A DNA stretch of 64,000 bases, from NCBI RefSeq assembly GCF_001011035.1, contig NZ_CP011492.1:1054001-1118000 (forward strand), read 5' to 3'. A program made the position numbers and the translations under genes. Below the pieces are notes generated by a model. That model saw only the letters and a program-made list of their open reading frames with translations, did not search any database and was not told where the DNA came from. The stretch is from Streptomyces sp. CNQ-509 (GTDB taxonomy: Bacteria; Actinomycetota; Actinomycetes; Streptomycetales; Streptomycetaceae). This document shows, one piece after another, positions 43,096 to 54,086 of this stretch (the first letter of the stretch is position 1; every line of letters starts with the position of its first letter).

Positions 43096-43212
43096 GCCGC
43101 CCCGCCCTCCCCGGGCTGCTCCGCGACCGCCCCTTCCGCCGCTACTGGGCCGCCCAGAGCGTCTCCCTCCTCGGCGACGAGGTCCACCGCATCGCCCTCC
43201 CCCTCGCCACCG
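43092..43212 (+). pseudogene. 5' fragment of an MFS exporter
   Basis: GTG 43092 coupled to ArsR. LLRDRPFRRYWAAQSVSLLG, DEVHRIALPLATV is the helix-1 start of an EntS-like MFS exporter. It then breaks into antisense of a CoA-transferase start. About 40 of ~420 residues remain. Confidence 0.7.
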
Positions 43213-43271
43213 TGTCGCCGTCGCAGCACCAGCTCGGCCACCGCGTCCCGCAGGGTGAGGATCTCCGCCAT
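43200..43271 (-). pseudogene. 5' fragment of a CoA-transferase alpha subunit
   Basis: ATG 43271 (AAGGGTGG upstream): MAEILTLRDAVAELV, then after a 1-bp shift DGDTVA. This is the N-terminus of a CoA-transferase subunit A. It ends at the MFS fragment. Confidence 0.6.
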
Positions 43272-43438
43272 GCCACCCTTCATCCCGGGTGTGCGTCCTG
43301 CGCACGAGCGTTCGTCAACGCCGGGCCGGGTCTGGGGCCGGCCGGCCGCGTATGTCAACGGCCCGGCACCCGGGGCCCGCGCGGCGTGCGGGGGCGCGCG
43401 GCGTGCGGGGGCGCGCGGCGCCACTACGCTGATCGACG

Positions 43439-44167
43439 ATGTTCAGTCCCGAGGGCCCGACCCTTCTCGAGCTGACCGTGCAGGCGATGTCCTCCACGGA
43501 ACGCGGCTACGACCTGCTGGCGCCGAAGTTCGACAGCTCCCCGTTCCGCACCCCCGACCGCGTGCTGGACGCGTTCGCCGCCGCCGTCGAGCCGCTGGGG
43601 CCGTTCGTGCACGGCCTCGACGTCTGCACCGGGACGGGCGCGGGCGCGGGGACGCTGCGCCGGCTGTGCAAGGAGCGGGTCGTCGGCGTCGACTTCAGCG
43701 CCGGAATGCTCGCCGAGGCGCGGCGCGCGTACGCGGACGCCGCAGACCCGCCCTCGATGCGCTGGGTGCGTGCGGACACCCTGGCGCTGCCTTTCGCGCC
43801 CGCCTTCGACCTCGCCGTGAGCTTCGGCGCCTTCGGCCACTTCCTGCCCCGCGAGCGCCCGGCGCTCTTCTCACAGGTCTTCCGGTCGCTGCGCCCCGGC
43901 GGATACTTCGCCTTCCCCGTCCCCGCGCCGCAGCCGGTCGGGTCCCGGGGGTACTGGGCGCTGTGGGGGTTCGACACCGCGATGCGGGTCAGGAACGCGC
44001 TGTGGCGCCCGCGGTTCGTCATGTACTACCGCACGTTCCGCCTGCCGGACGTGCTGGCGGACCTGGAGCGCACCGGGTTCACCGTGGCGACGGCCGCGCT
44101 GGAGGATCTGGGGCGGCGGCCTGACGGCAGTCCGCGCGCCCGTGCGGTCTTCGCGCGGCGCCCCTGA
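43439..44167 (+). CDS. SAM-dependent methyltransferase (class I)
   Basis: 242 residues. SAM loop HGLDVCTGTGAGAGTLRRL, acidic strand end VVGVDFSAGMLAEA, motif LAVSFGAFGHFL and post-motif LRPGGYFAFPVP. Acceptor unknown. No ribosome binding site: TACGCT lies 8 nt before ATG 43439, so the transcript may be leaderless. Confidence 0.83.
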   Translation: MFSPEGPTLLELTVQAMSSTERGYDLLAPKFDSSPFRTPDRVLDAFAAAVEPLGPFVHGLDVCTGTGAGAGTLRRLCKERVVGVDFSAGMLAEARRAYADAADPPSMRWVRADTLALPFAPAFDLAVSFGAFGHFLPRERPALFSQVFRSLRPGGYFAFPVPAPQPVGSRGYWALWGFDTAMRVRNALWRPRFVMYYRTFRLPDVLADLERTGFTVATAALEDLGRRPDGSPRARAVFARRP

Positions 44168-44319
44168 CCCGTCCGGACGGCTCGTACGGTCCGACCGGCC
44201 GACGGGAGTAACGGCCGTGTTCCAGAGGCATATTCAACTTTGACAATCGCTTTCCCTGTACACGTTGACTCCTTCGATGCGAGACTGAAGGGCGCGACCT
44301 GATCATCCCTGGGAGCCCG

Positions 44320-45219
44320 ATGCACGCGCCAAGCATGTCGGAGACGAACTCTCTGCCGGCCCCGTCCCGAGGCGGCCCCACCGTCCGCCGCATCATCCTC
44401 GGCAACAACCTGCGACGGCTGCGCGAGCAGCGCGGCATCACCTTCCAGGCCGCGGCGCGCACCATCGGCGCCTCGCAGCCCAAGCTGAGCCGGCTGGAGC
44501 TGGGCCGGGGCGGCTGCAAGGAACACGACATCGCCGCCCTGCTGACGCTCTACGGGGTGGAGGACGAGGCCGAGCGCGAGCACTACCTCGCGCTGGCCCG
44601 CGGGGCCAACACCACCGGCTGGTGGCACCAGTACAGCGACGTGACGCCCGCCTGGATGGAGACGTTCCTCGGCCTTGAGGAAGCCGCCTCGCTGATCCGC
44701 TCCTACCAGGCCCAGCGGATCCCGGGCCTGCTGCAGACCGCCGACTACGCGCGGGCGTTCGCCCAGGTCGCGTACCCGAACGCGGACGAGGCGGCCATAG
44801 AGCGCCACGTCGACCTGCGGCTGCGCAGGCAGCAGATCCTGGGCCACGCCGACCGGCCGGCGCGCTACTGGGTGGTCCTCGACGAGGCAGCGCTGCGCCG
44901 CCCGCTCGGGGGGCGCACGGTGATGCGCGCGCAGATCAAGCACCTGCTGGGGATCCTGGGGCTGTCGAACATCACGGTCCAGGTCGCCCGCCTCGCCACC
45001 GGCCGCTTCGCGGCCGTGGTCAGCCCGCTGACGATCCTGCGCTTCGCGGAGCCGGACCTGCCGGACGTGGCGTACATCGAGCAACTGACCAGCGCCCTCT
45101 ACCTCGACAAGCGCAACGATGTCGAGCGGTACCTGCTGACGATGGACGGGCTCTGCGCGGCGGCGGAGAAGCAGGAGTCGAGCCAGGAGATGCTGGAGCA
45201 GTTGCTCGCCGAGTACTGA
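44320..45219 (+). CDS. XRE-family regulator with DUF5753
   Basis: 299 residues. HTH: LGNNLRRLREQRGITFQAAA with ASQPKLSRLELGRGGCKEHD. DUF5753 follows: LEEAASLIRSYQAQRIPGLL, RYWVVLDEAALRRPLGG. Typical Streptomyces BldB/WhiJ-type system component, often with a DUF397 partner, which is missing here. ATG 44320 follows GGGAGC. TTGACA at 44240 may be the -35. Confidence 0.88.
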   Translation: MHAPSMSETNSLPAPSRGGPTVRRIILGNNLRRLREQRGITFQAAARTIGASQPKLSRLELGRGGCKEHDIAALLTLYGVEDEAEREHYLALARGANTTGWWHQYSDVTPAWMETFLGLEEAASLIRSYQAQRIPGLLQTADYARAFAQVAYPNADEAAIERHVDLRLRRQQILGHADRPARYWVVLDEAALRRPLGGRTVMRAQIKHLLGILGLSNITVQVARLATGRFAAVVSPLTILRFAEPDLPDVAYIEQLTSALYLDKRNDVERYLLTMDGLCAAAEKQESSQEMLEQLLAEY

Positions 45220-45235
45220 CGCCGGCGCCCGGGGA

Positions 45236-46744
<1,509 letters not shown>

Positions 46745-46835
46745 CTATAGGTTGAGAGTGGCAAGGAGCGCATGCTCCTTGCCGTTCGCCGTTTCCGGCA
46801 CCTTCGCGTACGTGCCGGGCGGCGGCGGCCGGCGC

Positions 46836-47825
46836 TCAGATGACCTCCATGACCTCCGAGAGCGGGCGGCGCGGCGTCGTCGGGCCGCGGGGCCCGTAGC
46901 CGATGCGCAGCACCATCTGGACCTGGCCGACGTCGGTCAGCGGGTCACGGACGAGCGCGCGCAGGTCGGACCACTCCAGCGCCTCACTCGTCAGCGAGAC
47001 CGCGAGCCCGGCGCGGGTGGCCGTCAGCAGCACCCGCTCCAGCGCCTGGCCCGCACGCAGCCACTCGGCCGGGCTGTCGTGCGCGGTGCCGAGCAGGGCG
47101 ATGTTCGGCACGCTCTCGAAGGGGGCGCTGGTCCGGCCGGGCGGCTCGGTGCGGCCGGCGAAGTCGCGCATCGGGGCGGTGCCGCCCCGGCGCCGGGGGC
47201 CGTACGCGTAGCCGGGGACGCCCTCGTCCGCGGTGTCCGGCCACGGGTGCGTCCAGCGGGCCAGCTCCTCGGCACGGTCGGGCGTCTCGGCGTCGCGTAC
47301 CTCGGCGTCCTGCACCAGCTCCAGCAGGGACGCCGCATGCCAGGCGTCGGGGAACACCAGCTTCGCGCCCTCGGTACGCGCCGCCTCGACGAGGTCAGCC
47401 AGATCGGCGGGCGGTACGGGCCTCTCCGCGAACGGCCAGCGGCTGGAGTGCCGGCGGGGGATCTGCTCGGCCAGTGCGGCGAGCGCCGCGTCGGTCTCCT
47501 CGCCGGGCTCCGCGCCGGTGAGCCGGACGGAGGCGAGCAGCAGCGGCTCGTGCTCGGCCGGGAGCAGCTCGGTCCTGGTCCGCCAGCCGGCGGCGGCCGC
47601 GGCGGCCCGCAGGTTGCACAGGGCCGCGCCGCAGCCGACGTGGAGGGAGCGCCGCTCGGGGTCGGCGGCGGGCATGGCGCGCTCCATGTCGGCGCGCATC
47701 TCGACGGTGCGGTGGCCGAGGTGGCAGCGGAAATGCCACGGCTGTGCGTTGTGCATGGAGGGCGCGGCGGTCGCGGCGTGTACGAGTTCCGCGGCCCCGG
47801 TGGCGTCCAGTGCTCGCGCGGCCAT
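46836..47825 (-). CDS. Acg-family nitroreductase-like protein
   Basis: 329 residues. HAATAAPSMHNAQPWHFRCH is the FMN-pocket start; GCGAALCNLRAAAAAAGW and RAGQALERVLLTATRAGLAV follow, as in Acg proteins related to dormancy-regulon nitroreductases. No obvious ribosome binding site; TACGCT lies 7 nt before ATG 47825, so it may be leaderless. A GTG at 47831 is the alternative. Confidence 0.82.
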   Translation of the reverse strand: MAARALDATGAAELVHAATAAPSMHNAQPWHFRCHLGHRTVEMRADMERAMPAADPERRSLHVGCGAALCNLRAAAAAAGWRTRTELLPAEHEPLLLASVRLTGAEPGEETDAALAALAEQIPRRHSSRWPFAERPVPPADLADLVEAARTEGAKLVFPDAWHAASLLELVQDAEVRDAETPDRAEELARWTHPWPDTADEGVPGYAYGPRRRGGTAPMRDFAGRTEPPGRTSAPFESVPNIALLGTAHDSPAEWLRAGQALERVLLTATRAGLAVSLTSEALEWSDLRALVRDPLTDVGQVQMVLRIGYGPRGPTTPRRPLSEVMEVI

Positions 47826-47983
47826 GCTCACCAGCGTAGGGCCGCGGCCCGCGGCTCACGAGTCGAGCGGCGGCGGCCCCGCGGGGACCGCCCGGCGGAC
47901 GGGCGGCGGCCCACGGGCGCGGCCGTCCGGTCCCCCGCGCCGGCCCGGTCCGCGGCCGCCGTGCGGCGGGCGGCCCCGGCGCC

Positions 47984-48622
47984 TCAGTCCCCCCGCGCTC
48001 CCTCCAGCGCCCCGAGCAGCGCCCGGGTGCACACCTCCCGGACCTCCGCCCGCGACGGCTCCCCGCGCTCCAGCCAGTCCAGGACCGCCGCCGTGACGAA
48101 CGCCAGCCAGCCGTGCACCGCCAGCCGCAGCGCCGCGGGGGCGGGCCCGTCGATCAGCCCGGCGGCGGCCTGGGCGTCGAGCACCGCGACGATCCGGCGC
48201 TCCTGCTCGGCGAGGAGCTGCTCGTGGATCTCGTGGATCTCCCGGTCCCCGGTGGCCGAGGCGCGGTGGAAGGCGCGCAGGCCGCGCGCGTGCTCCTCGG
48301 CGTAGCGCAGGTACGCCTCCAGCCCCTGCTGCACCTGCCGGCCGACGGGGGTGTCCGGGTCCGGCTCGGTCATGCGCAGCAGGTGCTCGCCCTCGTGCCG
48401 GATGACGGCCGCGTAGAACTGCCGCTTGGTCGGGAAGTAGTGGTAGAGCAGCCCGCGCGAGACGCCGGCGCGCTCAGCGACCGCCTCGATCCAGACGTCG
48501 TCGAAGGGCCGCTCGGCGAAGAGTTCGGCGCCGATCCGCAGCAACTGCCGGCGCCGCTCCTCGGTGCCCATGCGGGTGCGCGGGCGCCCCGTCTGCGTAC
48601 CCCGAGCGCCGGAACGAGCCAT
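47984..48622 (-). CDS. TetR-family repressor
   Basis: 212 residues. N-terminal HTH: WIEAVAERAGVSRGLLYHYF, PTKRQFYAAVI. The ligand domain is helical. Divergent from a P450 gene with two like operators in the gap. ATG 48622 follows AGGTGG. Confidence 0.9.
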   Translation of the reverse strand: MARSGARGTQTGRPRTRMGTEERRRQLLRIGAELFAERPFDDVWIEAVAERAGVSRGLLYHYFPTKRQFYAAVIRHEGEHLLRMTEPDPDTPVGRQVQQGLEAYLRYAEEHARGLRAFHRASATGDREIHEIHEQLLAEQERRIVAVLDAQAAAGLIDGPAPAALRLAVHGWLAFVTAAVLDWLERGEPSRAEVREVCTRALLGALEGARGD

Positions 48623-48635
48623 CGCGCCACCTTAC

Positions 48636-48684
48636 TTGACACCGGTTCAGCACTGCCGCACGCTGCTTACTGAATCGAGTTCAA
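48636..48684. promoter_or_regulatory. Paired TetR operators
   Basis: TTGACACCGGTTCA (48636-48649) and, inverted, TGAATCGAGTTCAA (48671-48684). They share the form TTGAMMYCGRTTCA. Confidence 0.6.
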
Positions 48685-48698
48685 TAAGGGAGGGCACG

Positions 48699-50171
48699 AT
48701 GGCGACGCCGTTCTTACGCACCCGTCCCGCACCCTGGCCGGAGCTGAGCCGCATCCCCCGCCCCCGCCACCGGCTGCCGGTGGTGGGCGACGTCTTCGGC
48801 CTCGACCCCGGCACGCCCGTACAGGACTCGCTGCGGCTGGCCCGGGAGCTGGGGCCGATCTTCCGGCGCAAGATCTTCGGGCTGGAGATCGTGGTGGTCT
48901 CCGGCGCGGACCTGGTCGCCGAGTTGGCGGACGAGTCGCGGTTCACCAAGCGCGTCGTGCTCGCGGTCTACAACCTGCGCGAGGTGGGCGGCGACGGCCT
49001 CTTCACCGCGCACAGCCACGAGCCCAACTGGCAGCTCGGCCACGACATCCTCGCGCCCGCCTTCACCCGCGAGGCCATGGAGCGCTACCACCCGGTGATG
49101 CTCGCGATGGCCTCCCGGCTCACCGCCGCCTGGGACGCGCACGCCGCCGCGGGCACCGCGGCCGACGTCTCCGCCGACATGACCAAGCTGACCCTGGAGA
49201 CCATCGCCCACACCGGCTTCGGCTACGACTTCGGCTCCTTCGAGCGCACCGAGCAGCACCCCTTCGTCGCCGCCATGGTCCGCTCCCTGCGCCACGCCCA
49301 GGGCGCCGACGTGCCCCGGCCGTTCAGCCCGGTGAAGAACCGCTTTCCCGGCCGCGGCAGCGCCGACGCCGCGTATCTCACCTCCGTCGTCGACCGGGTC
49401 GTACGGGAGCGCACCGCGCGCGCGGACCCGGAGGCGCAGGACCTGCTCGGGCTGATGCTCCACACCCGCCATCCGCGCACCGGGGAGCGGCTGTCGCCGG
49501 AGAACATCCGGCACCAGATACTGACGTTCCTGGTCGCCGGGCACGAGACGACCTCGGGCGCGCTCTCCTTCGCGCTGTACTACCTCTCCCGTCACCCCGA
49601 GGTGACGGCCCGGGCCCGCACCGAGGTGGACCGGGTGTGGGGGCCGGCCGGGGATCCGTCGTACCGGCAGGTGAGCAAGCTGCGCTACGTGCGCCGGGTG
49701 CTGGACGAGTCGCTGCGGATGTGGCCCACGGCGCCCGCGTTCACCCGCGCCGCCCGTACGGACACGATGCTGGGCGGCGTCCACCCGATGCGGGCCGGCG
49801 CGTGGGCCCTGGTCCTGATCCCGGCCCTGCACCGCGACCCGGCGGTCTGGGGCGAGGACGCCGACCGCTTCGACCCGGACCGCTTCCTGCCTGAGCGGGT
49901 ACGGGCCCGGCCCGGGCACGTCTTCAAGCCCTTCGGCACCGGCGAGCGGGCGTGCATCGGGCGGCAGTTCGCGCTGCACGAGGCGACGCTCGTACTGGGG
50001 CTGCTGCTGCGCAGGTACGAGCTGCGCGCCGACCCCGGTTACCGGCTGGACATAGCCGAGCGGCTGACGCTGATGCCGCGCGGGTTCACGCTGGCGCCGG
50101 TGCGGCGCCGGCCCGCCGCGCCCCGGGCGGCGCCGGGCACCGCGGCGGAGCCGGCGGGATCACCGGGCTGA
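48699..50171 (+). CDS. Cytochrome P450, CYP102-like heme domain without reductase
   Basis: 490 residues. I-helix FLVAGHETTSGALSFALYYL, ExxR in VLDESLRMWPTAPAF, heme Cys in FKPFGTGERACIGRQFALHE. The N-terminal part (IPRPRHRLPVVGD, REVGGDGLFTAHSHEPNWQL) resembles the P450BM3 heme domain, a fatty-acid hydroxylase, but no reductase is fused. ATG 48699 follows AAGGGAGG. Likely derepressed when TetR binds a ligand. Confidence 0.92.
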   Translation: MATPFLRTRPAPWPELSRIPRPRHRLPVVGDVFGLDPGTPVQDSLRLARELGPIFRRKIFGLEIVVVSGADLVAELADESRFTKRVVLAVYNLREVGGDGLFTAHSHEPNWQLGHDILAPAFTREAMERYHPVMLAMASRLTAAWDAHAAAGTAADVSADMTKLTLETIAHTGFGYDFGSFERTEQHPFVAAMVRSLRHAQGADVPRPFSPVKNRFPGRGSADAAYLTSVVDRVVRERTARADPEAQDLLGLMLHTRHPRTGERLSPENIRHQILTFLVAGHETTSGALSFALYYLSRHPEVTARARTEVDRVWGPAGDPSYRQVSKLRYVRRVLDESLRMWPTAPAFTRAARTDTMLGGVHPMRAGAWALVLIPALHRDPAVWGEDADRFDPDRFLPERVRARPGHVFKPFGTGERACIGRQFALHEATLVLGLLLRRYELRADPGYRLDIAERLTLMPRGFTLAPVRRRPAAPRAAPGTAAEPAGSPG

Positions 50172-51251
50172 CGCGCCCGACGACTCGCCCGCGGAGACGC
50201 GCTCGTGGTCCTCTTCCTCGTCGATGCCGCCGGGCAGCGGCGGGGCGGTGCTCGGCTCCCCGGACTCGGTGCCGGGCCCCTCGGACGGGCCCTCGGTGGT
50301 CGGCCCGGGACTGCCCGTGGGCTCGGCGCTGGGGCTGCGGGAGCCGCTGGGCGACGGCGGGTTGAAGTGGTCCCGCGGCGGCTGCGGCAGCTTCCGGTCC
50401 TCGCCGGGCCGCGCGCCGACGGGCCGCTCGAACCACAGGTCGGTGTTGACGTCCACGATGACGAGCCTGGACAGCGCCTGCTGCACCGGGGTGACCACGA
50501 CGGTCCGCGACGGCCGGTAGCCGCGCCAGCCCGTGCCGCCGTAGCGGTCGTTGCCGCTCAGCTTCTCCGGCGCCGTCAGCGGGCTGCCGCTCGCGCACCG
50601 CACCCGCGGCACCCCCTTGTCGTCGACCATCACCGCGGTGCCTGCCTGGAGCACCGACTGGAACGGGCTCGCCTCGCCGTCCGCGAAGCCGTGGCCCGTG
50701 AGGCGGGTGTCGGAGCGCAGCAGCACGGAGGTGAGTTCGCGCAGGAAGCCCGGCAGATCCCCCTCGTCGACCCGCAGGGTGCGGGCGAACGCCGCCTGCT
50801 TGCCGGCGTCGCGGCCGAGGAAGGCGATCTGCTTGTCGACGTCGCAGCTCGCGACGTTCCGTACGCCGCCGTAGAGCCCGGCCTTCCCGCCCGGCACCGA
50901 CTGGTGCCTGCTCGGCTCCGCCGGCGGCGGGCTGTCGGGCGTCGCGGCGGTGCGGGAGGGCGACGGCGCGGCGCCGTCGGGCGTCGCGGTGCTCGGGGTG
51001 AACGGGTCATGCCCGCGGTCGGCGACGGGCTGCAGCACCAGCTCCGCCGCCGCGTCGGCGGCGGAGGCGCTGCCGCCCTGCCCGGGCAGGGCGCAGGACG
51101 CGGCGGTGACCGAGAGGACGAGGACGGTGGCCGCGGCGCCGGCGAGGTGCGCGGAGCGCGGCAGCCGCGAGAGCCGCGGCGTGGGGCGCGCGGGGCGCGG
51201 GGCACGGCGCGGCGGCAGCGGTGCACGGCGCGCGGAACGCAGACGGGGCAC
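50160..51251 (-). CDS. DUF6777 lipoprotein
   Basis: 363 residues. The signal peptide and lipobox are in VLVLSVTAASCALPG. A globular part with LYGGVRNVASCDVDKQIAFL, NDRYGGTGWRGYRPSRTVVV follows, then a Pro/Ser/Gly-rich tail. GTG 51251 (GAGGGAG at 8 nt) preferred to ATG 51296. The 3' end overlaps the P450 gene by 12 bp in convergent orientation. Confidence 0.75.
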   Translation of the reverse strand: MPRLRSARRAPLPPRRAPRPARPTPRLSRLPRSAHLAGAAATVLVLSVTAASCALPGQGGSASAADAAAELVLQPVADRGHDPFTPSTATPDGAAPSPSRTAATPDSPPPAEPSRHQSVPGGKAGLYGGVRNVASCDVDKQIAFLGRDAGKQAAFARTLRVDEGDLPGFLRELTSVLLRSDTRLTGHGFADGEASPFQSVLQAGTAVMVDDKGVPRVRCASGSPLTAPEKLSGNDRYGGTGWRGYRPSRTVVVTPVQQALSRLVIVDVNTDLWFERPVGARPGEDRKLPQPPRDHFNPPSPSGSRSPSAEPTGSPGPTTEGPSEGPGTESGEPSTAPPLPGGIDEEEDHERVSAGESSGASAR

Positions 51252-51443
51252 GTGGGTCTCCCTCTCGGGGGCCGGGTGGACACCTTCCGAGGCCATTGTC
51301 TGAATTGTTACCAAGGTGTGCGCAAGCTGAGAGCCGCCATCGGCGCGACGCCGCCCGCGCGCCGCGTGCCGGGGCGCCGCCGGTACCGTTGAGGTGGGAG
51401 AACAGCCGATCGGCGACCGCCGCGAGCGGAGGGAGCATCGCGC

Positions 51444-51851
51444 ATGACCGAACGCAAGCCCCCGGGTGTGAGCTTCGAGTCCTGGATCGACCGGCAGATC
51501 CGGGAGGCGGCCGAGCGCGGCGAGTTCGACGACCTCCCGGGCAAGGGCAAGCCGCTCGCGGATCTCGACCGGCCGTACGACGAGCTGTGGTGGGTCAAGG
51601 CGAAGATGGCGCGCGAGCAGTTGTCCGCGCTGCCGCCCTCCCTCGCCGTCCGCAAGGAGGCCGAGGCCGCGCTCGCCGCCGTGACCAGGGCGCGGAGCGA
51701 GCGGGAGGTGCGCGAAATCGTCGCGGAGGTCAACGAGAAGATCCGCGCGGCGCACCGCGCGCCCGCCGTCGGCCCGCCGCTGAGGCTCGCCCCGCTGGAC
51801 GCCGACACGCTGGTACGCGAGTGGCGTGAGGGGCGCGAGGGACGCAAGTAG
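51444..51851 (+). CDS. DUF1992 (DnaJ-C28-like) protein
   Basis: 135 residues. SFESWIDRQIREAAERGEFD, DLPGKGKPLADLDRPYDELW is the DUF1992 signature. Role unknown. ATG 51444 follows GGAGGGAG at about 10 nt. Confidence 0.88.
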   Translation: MTERKPPGVSFESWIDRQIREAAERGEFDDLPGKGKPLADLDRPYDELWWVKAKMAREQLSALPPSLAVRKEAEAALAAVTRARSEREVREIVAEVNEKIRAAHRAPAVGPPLRLAPLDADTLVREWREGREGRK

Positions 51852-51852
51852 G

Positions 51853-51873
51853 GCCTCCGGAGCGACCGGAGGC
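51853..51873 (+). terminator. Hairpin terminator of the DUF1992 gene
   Basis: GCCTCCGG-AGCGA-CCGGAGGC immediately after the stop. Confidence 0.75.
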
Positions 51874-52238
51874 TGAGCCTCCGCGAGCCCTCAACGCGCG
51901 TGGGAGCGTCGATCGTTGGTGGTAGGGTCCCCCTCGAAACGTCAAGCCGTACGCAAGCGCACGGGGTAGACGCAGTCCGGGGGGAACTGATCCGTAGGTC
52001 ACCCCTGCGCGGCCATTCGCCGTCCCGACCAGACGGCGCGGCAGTCGGACGCCCGGCCATACCCCGGATACGGGCGTCTCGCACCGCTTCCGGCCCGGCT
52101 TCCGCCACGGCGGACCCGGCAGCCGGACCCGTCCACCCCCGCCGGGTGAAGCGGCCCCGGGACACTGCGTGCCCGCCCCGCCACCGCCTCCGGACGGCGC
52201 TGCTCATCGGCACCAGTCGTCCGAGAGGGGGGAGCCGG
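51874..52238. other. Sulfatase upstream region
   Basis: 365 bp with open frames but no family feature. Presumably promoter and leader of the sulfatase gene. Confidence 0.3.
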
Positions 52239-54026
52239 TTGACCACCCGACGGCAGTTCCTCGCGGCCGCGGCCGGGGGCGTCGGCGGCGCGGCCCTGAC
52301 CCCCGCCCCGCTCGCCGCCGCGCCGGGCAGCCCGCGCGGCGACCGCCCCAACATCGTGCTGATCGTCGCCGACGACCTCGGCTACGGCGAGCTGGGCTCG
52401 TACGGTCAGCGGCTCATCCGCACCCCCCACCTGGACCGGCTCGCGGACGAGGGACTGCGGTTCACCGCCGCGTACGCCTCCGCGCCGGTCTGCGCGCCGT
52501 CGCGCGCCTCGCTGCTGACCGGCCTGCACAGCGGCCGGGCCCGGGTGAGGGAGAACCCGATGCGCGGCATCCAGCCCTCCATCGGCGACGCCGACACCAC
52601 GGTCGCCGAGCTGCTGCAGGCCCGCGGCTACCGCACGGCGTGCATCGGGAAGTGGGGCTTCGGCCCCGAGGAGCCGGACCAGCACAGCCACCCCAACTAC
52701 CGGGGCTTCGAGGAGTTCTACGGCTATCTGACGCACCGGCACGCGCACTACTACTTCCCGCAGTACCTCTGGCACAACAGCCGCCGCGTCCCGCTCGCGG
52801 GCAACGGGGAGGGCGGGCGCGGGACGTACGCGCCCGAGCAGTTCTCCCGGCGCGCCCTGCAGTTCATCCGCAGCCACGCCGAGGAGCCGTTCTTCCTCTA
52901 CCTCTCCCCCAACGTGCCGCACGCCCCGAGCACCGTGCCGGACACCGGCGAGTACAGCGACACGGACTGGAAGCCGGAGGACAAGGGGCACGCCGCGCAG
53001 GTCGCCAACTTCGACCGGATGGTCGGCCAGGTGATCGAGGAGCTGTACGCGCGCCGCATCGCCGAGGACACCGTGGTGATCGTCACCAGCGACAACGGCC
53101 GGCACGAGGAGGGCGGCGTGACGCCGGCGCTCTTCCAGCGCGAGCAGGGGCTGCGCGGCTACAAGCGGAATCTGTACGAGGGCGGCATCCGGGTGCCGTT
53201 CATCGCCTGGTCCCCGTACCGCATCCGGCGGGGCGTCGTGAACCGGCCGACGCCCCACATAGACCTGCTGCCCACCCTCGCCGAGCTGGGCGGCGCCCCC
53301 GCGCCCCGGGACGTCGACGGGCTCTCCCTCGCCCCGCTGCTCACCGGCACCGGGCCCGCGCCCCGGCACGAGTTCCTGTACTGGTACCGCAACGAGCGGG
53401 CCTCCACGCCCCTGGCCCGCGCCGCCGACCACGACCGGATCGGCCGGATCTCCGAGGCGGTGCGCGCCGGCGACTGGAAGGCGGTGCGCTTCGCACCCGG
53501 CAAGGACCGCAGGGCCCCGGCCGACCGCTGGCAGGTGGAGCTGTACAACCTGGCGGACGATCCCGCCGAGTCCGTCGACCGGGTCGCGGACCGGCCGGAC
53601 ATCGCCGCCCGGCTGGTGCAGGTCATGCGGCGGGAGTGGCGCGACACGTACGACCGCGAGCCCTTCGGCGTACGCATCGCCGCCCCGCCCTACGCCGAGC
53701 CCGGCCGGGTGCTGACCGTCACCGCCACCCTGCACAACGGGTCCGGCAGCCCGTGGACCGAGCCGCGGGTGCAGTTGCAGGTCCCGGAGGGCTGGAAGGT
53801 GCGCGCCGCGACCCGCAGGCCGCGCGGCCGGCTCGCGCCGGGCGCCGAGGTGGTCACCCGCTGGCGGGTGACGCCGCCGAAGGGCGCCCCCGCGGGCCGC
53901 TGGGAGCTGCGCGCGCGGGCCGCCGCGCGGTGCGCGGGCGCGCCGCTGACGTACCGCACGCGGCAGGCGCTGCTCACCCCGCCGGCGAAGGGCGGCTACT
54001 TCGGCGACCTGCCCTGGCTGACCTGA
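52239..54026 (+). CDS. Tat-exported sulfatase with C-terminal NEW3-like domain
   Basis: 595 residues. TTG 52239 after GGGGGGAG. Twin-arginine signal TTRRQFLAAAAGGVGG. Sulfatase body: NIVLIVADDLGYGELGSYGQ (metal Asp pair), CAPSRASLLTGLHSGRARV with Cys for formylglycine, YRTACIGKWGFG, VTSDNGRHEEGG. The last ~110 residues (LTVTATLHNGSGSPW...QLQVPEGWKV) look like a NEW3/CARDB-type domain. Removes sulfate esters outside the cell; substrate unknown. Confidence 0.88.
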   Translation: MTTRRQFLAAAAGGVGGAALTPAPLAAAPGSPRGDRPNIVLIVADDLGYGELGSYGQRLIRTPHLDRLADEGLRFTAAYASAPVCAPSRASLLTGLHSGRARVRENPMRGIQPSIGDADTTVAELLQARGYRTACIGKWGFGPEEPDQHSHPNYRGFEEFYGYLTHRHAHYYFPQYLWHNSRRVPLAGNGEGGRGTYAPEQFSRRALQFIRSHAEEPFFLYLSPNVPHAPSTVPDTGEYSDTDWKPEDKGHAAQVANFDRMVGQVIEELYARRIAEDTVVIVTSDNGRHEEGGVTPALFQREQGLRGYKRNLYEGGIRVPFIAWSPYRIRRGVVNRPTPHIDLLPTLAELGGAPAPRDVDGLSLAPLLTGTGPAPRHEFLYWYRNERASTPLARAADHDRIGRISEAVRAGDWKAVRFAPGKDRRAPADRWQVELYNLADDPAESVDRVADRPDIAARLVQVMRREWRDTYDREPFGVRIAAPPYAEPGRVLTVTATLHNGSGSPWTEPRVQLQVPEGWKVRAATRRPRGRLAPGAEVVTRWRVTPPKGAPAGRWELRARAAARCAGAPLTYRTRQALLTPPAKGGYFGDLPWLT

Positions 54027-54031
54027 GGAGC

Positions 54032-54074
54032 CCGTGCCGTACGGACCGGGCGGCGCCCGGCGCGTACGGCACGG
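54032..54074. terminator. Bidirectional terminator
   Basis: 12-bp stem CCGTGCCGTACG/CGTACGGCACGG between the convergent sulfatase and pyruvate oxidase genes. Confidence 0.8.
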
Positions 54075-54086
54075 AGGGCCGCGCGG

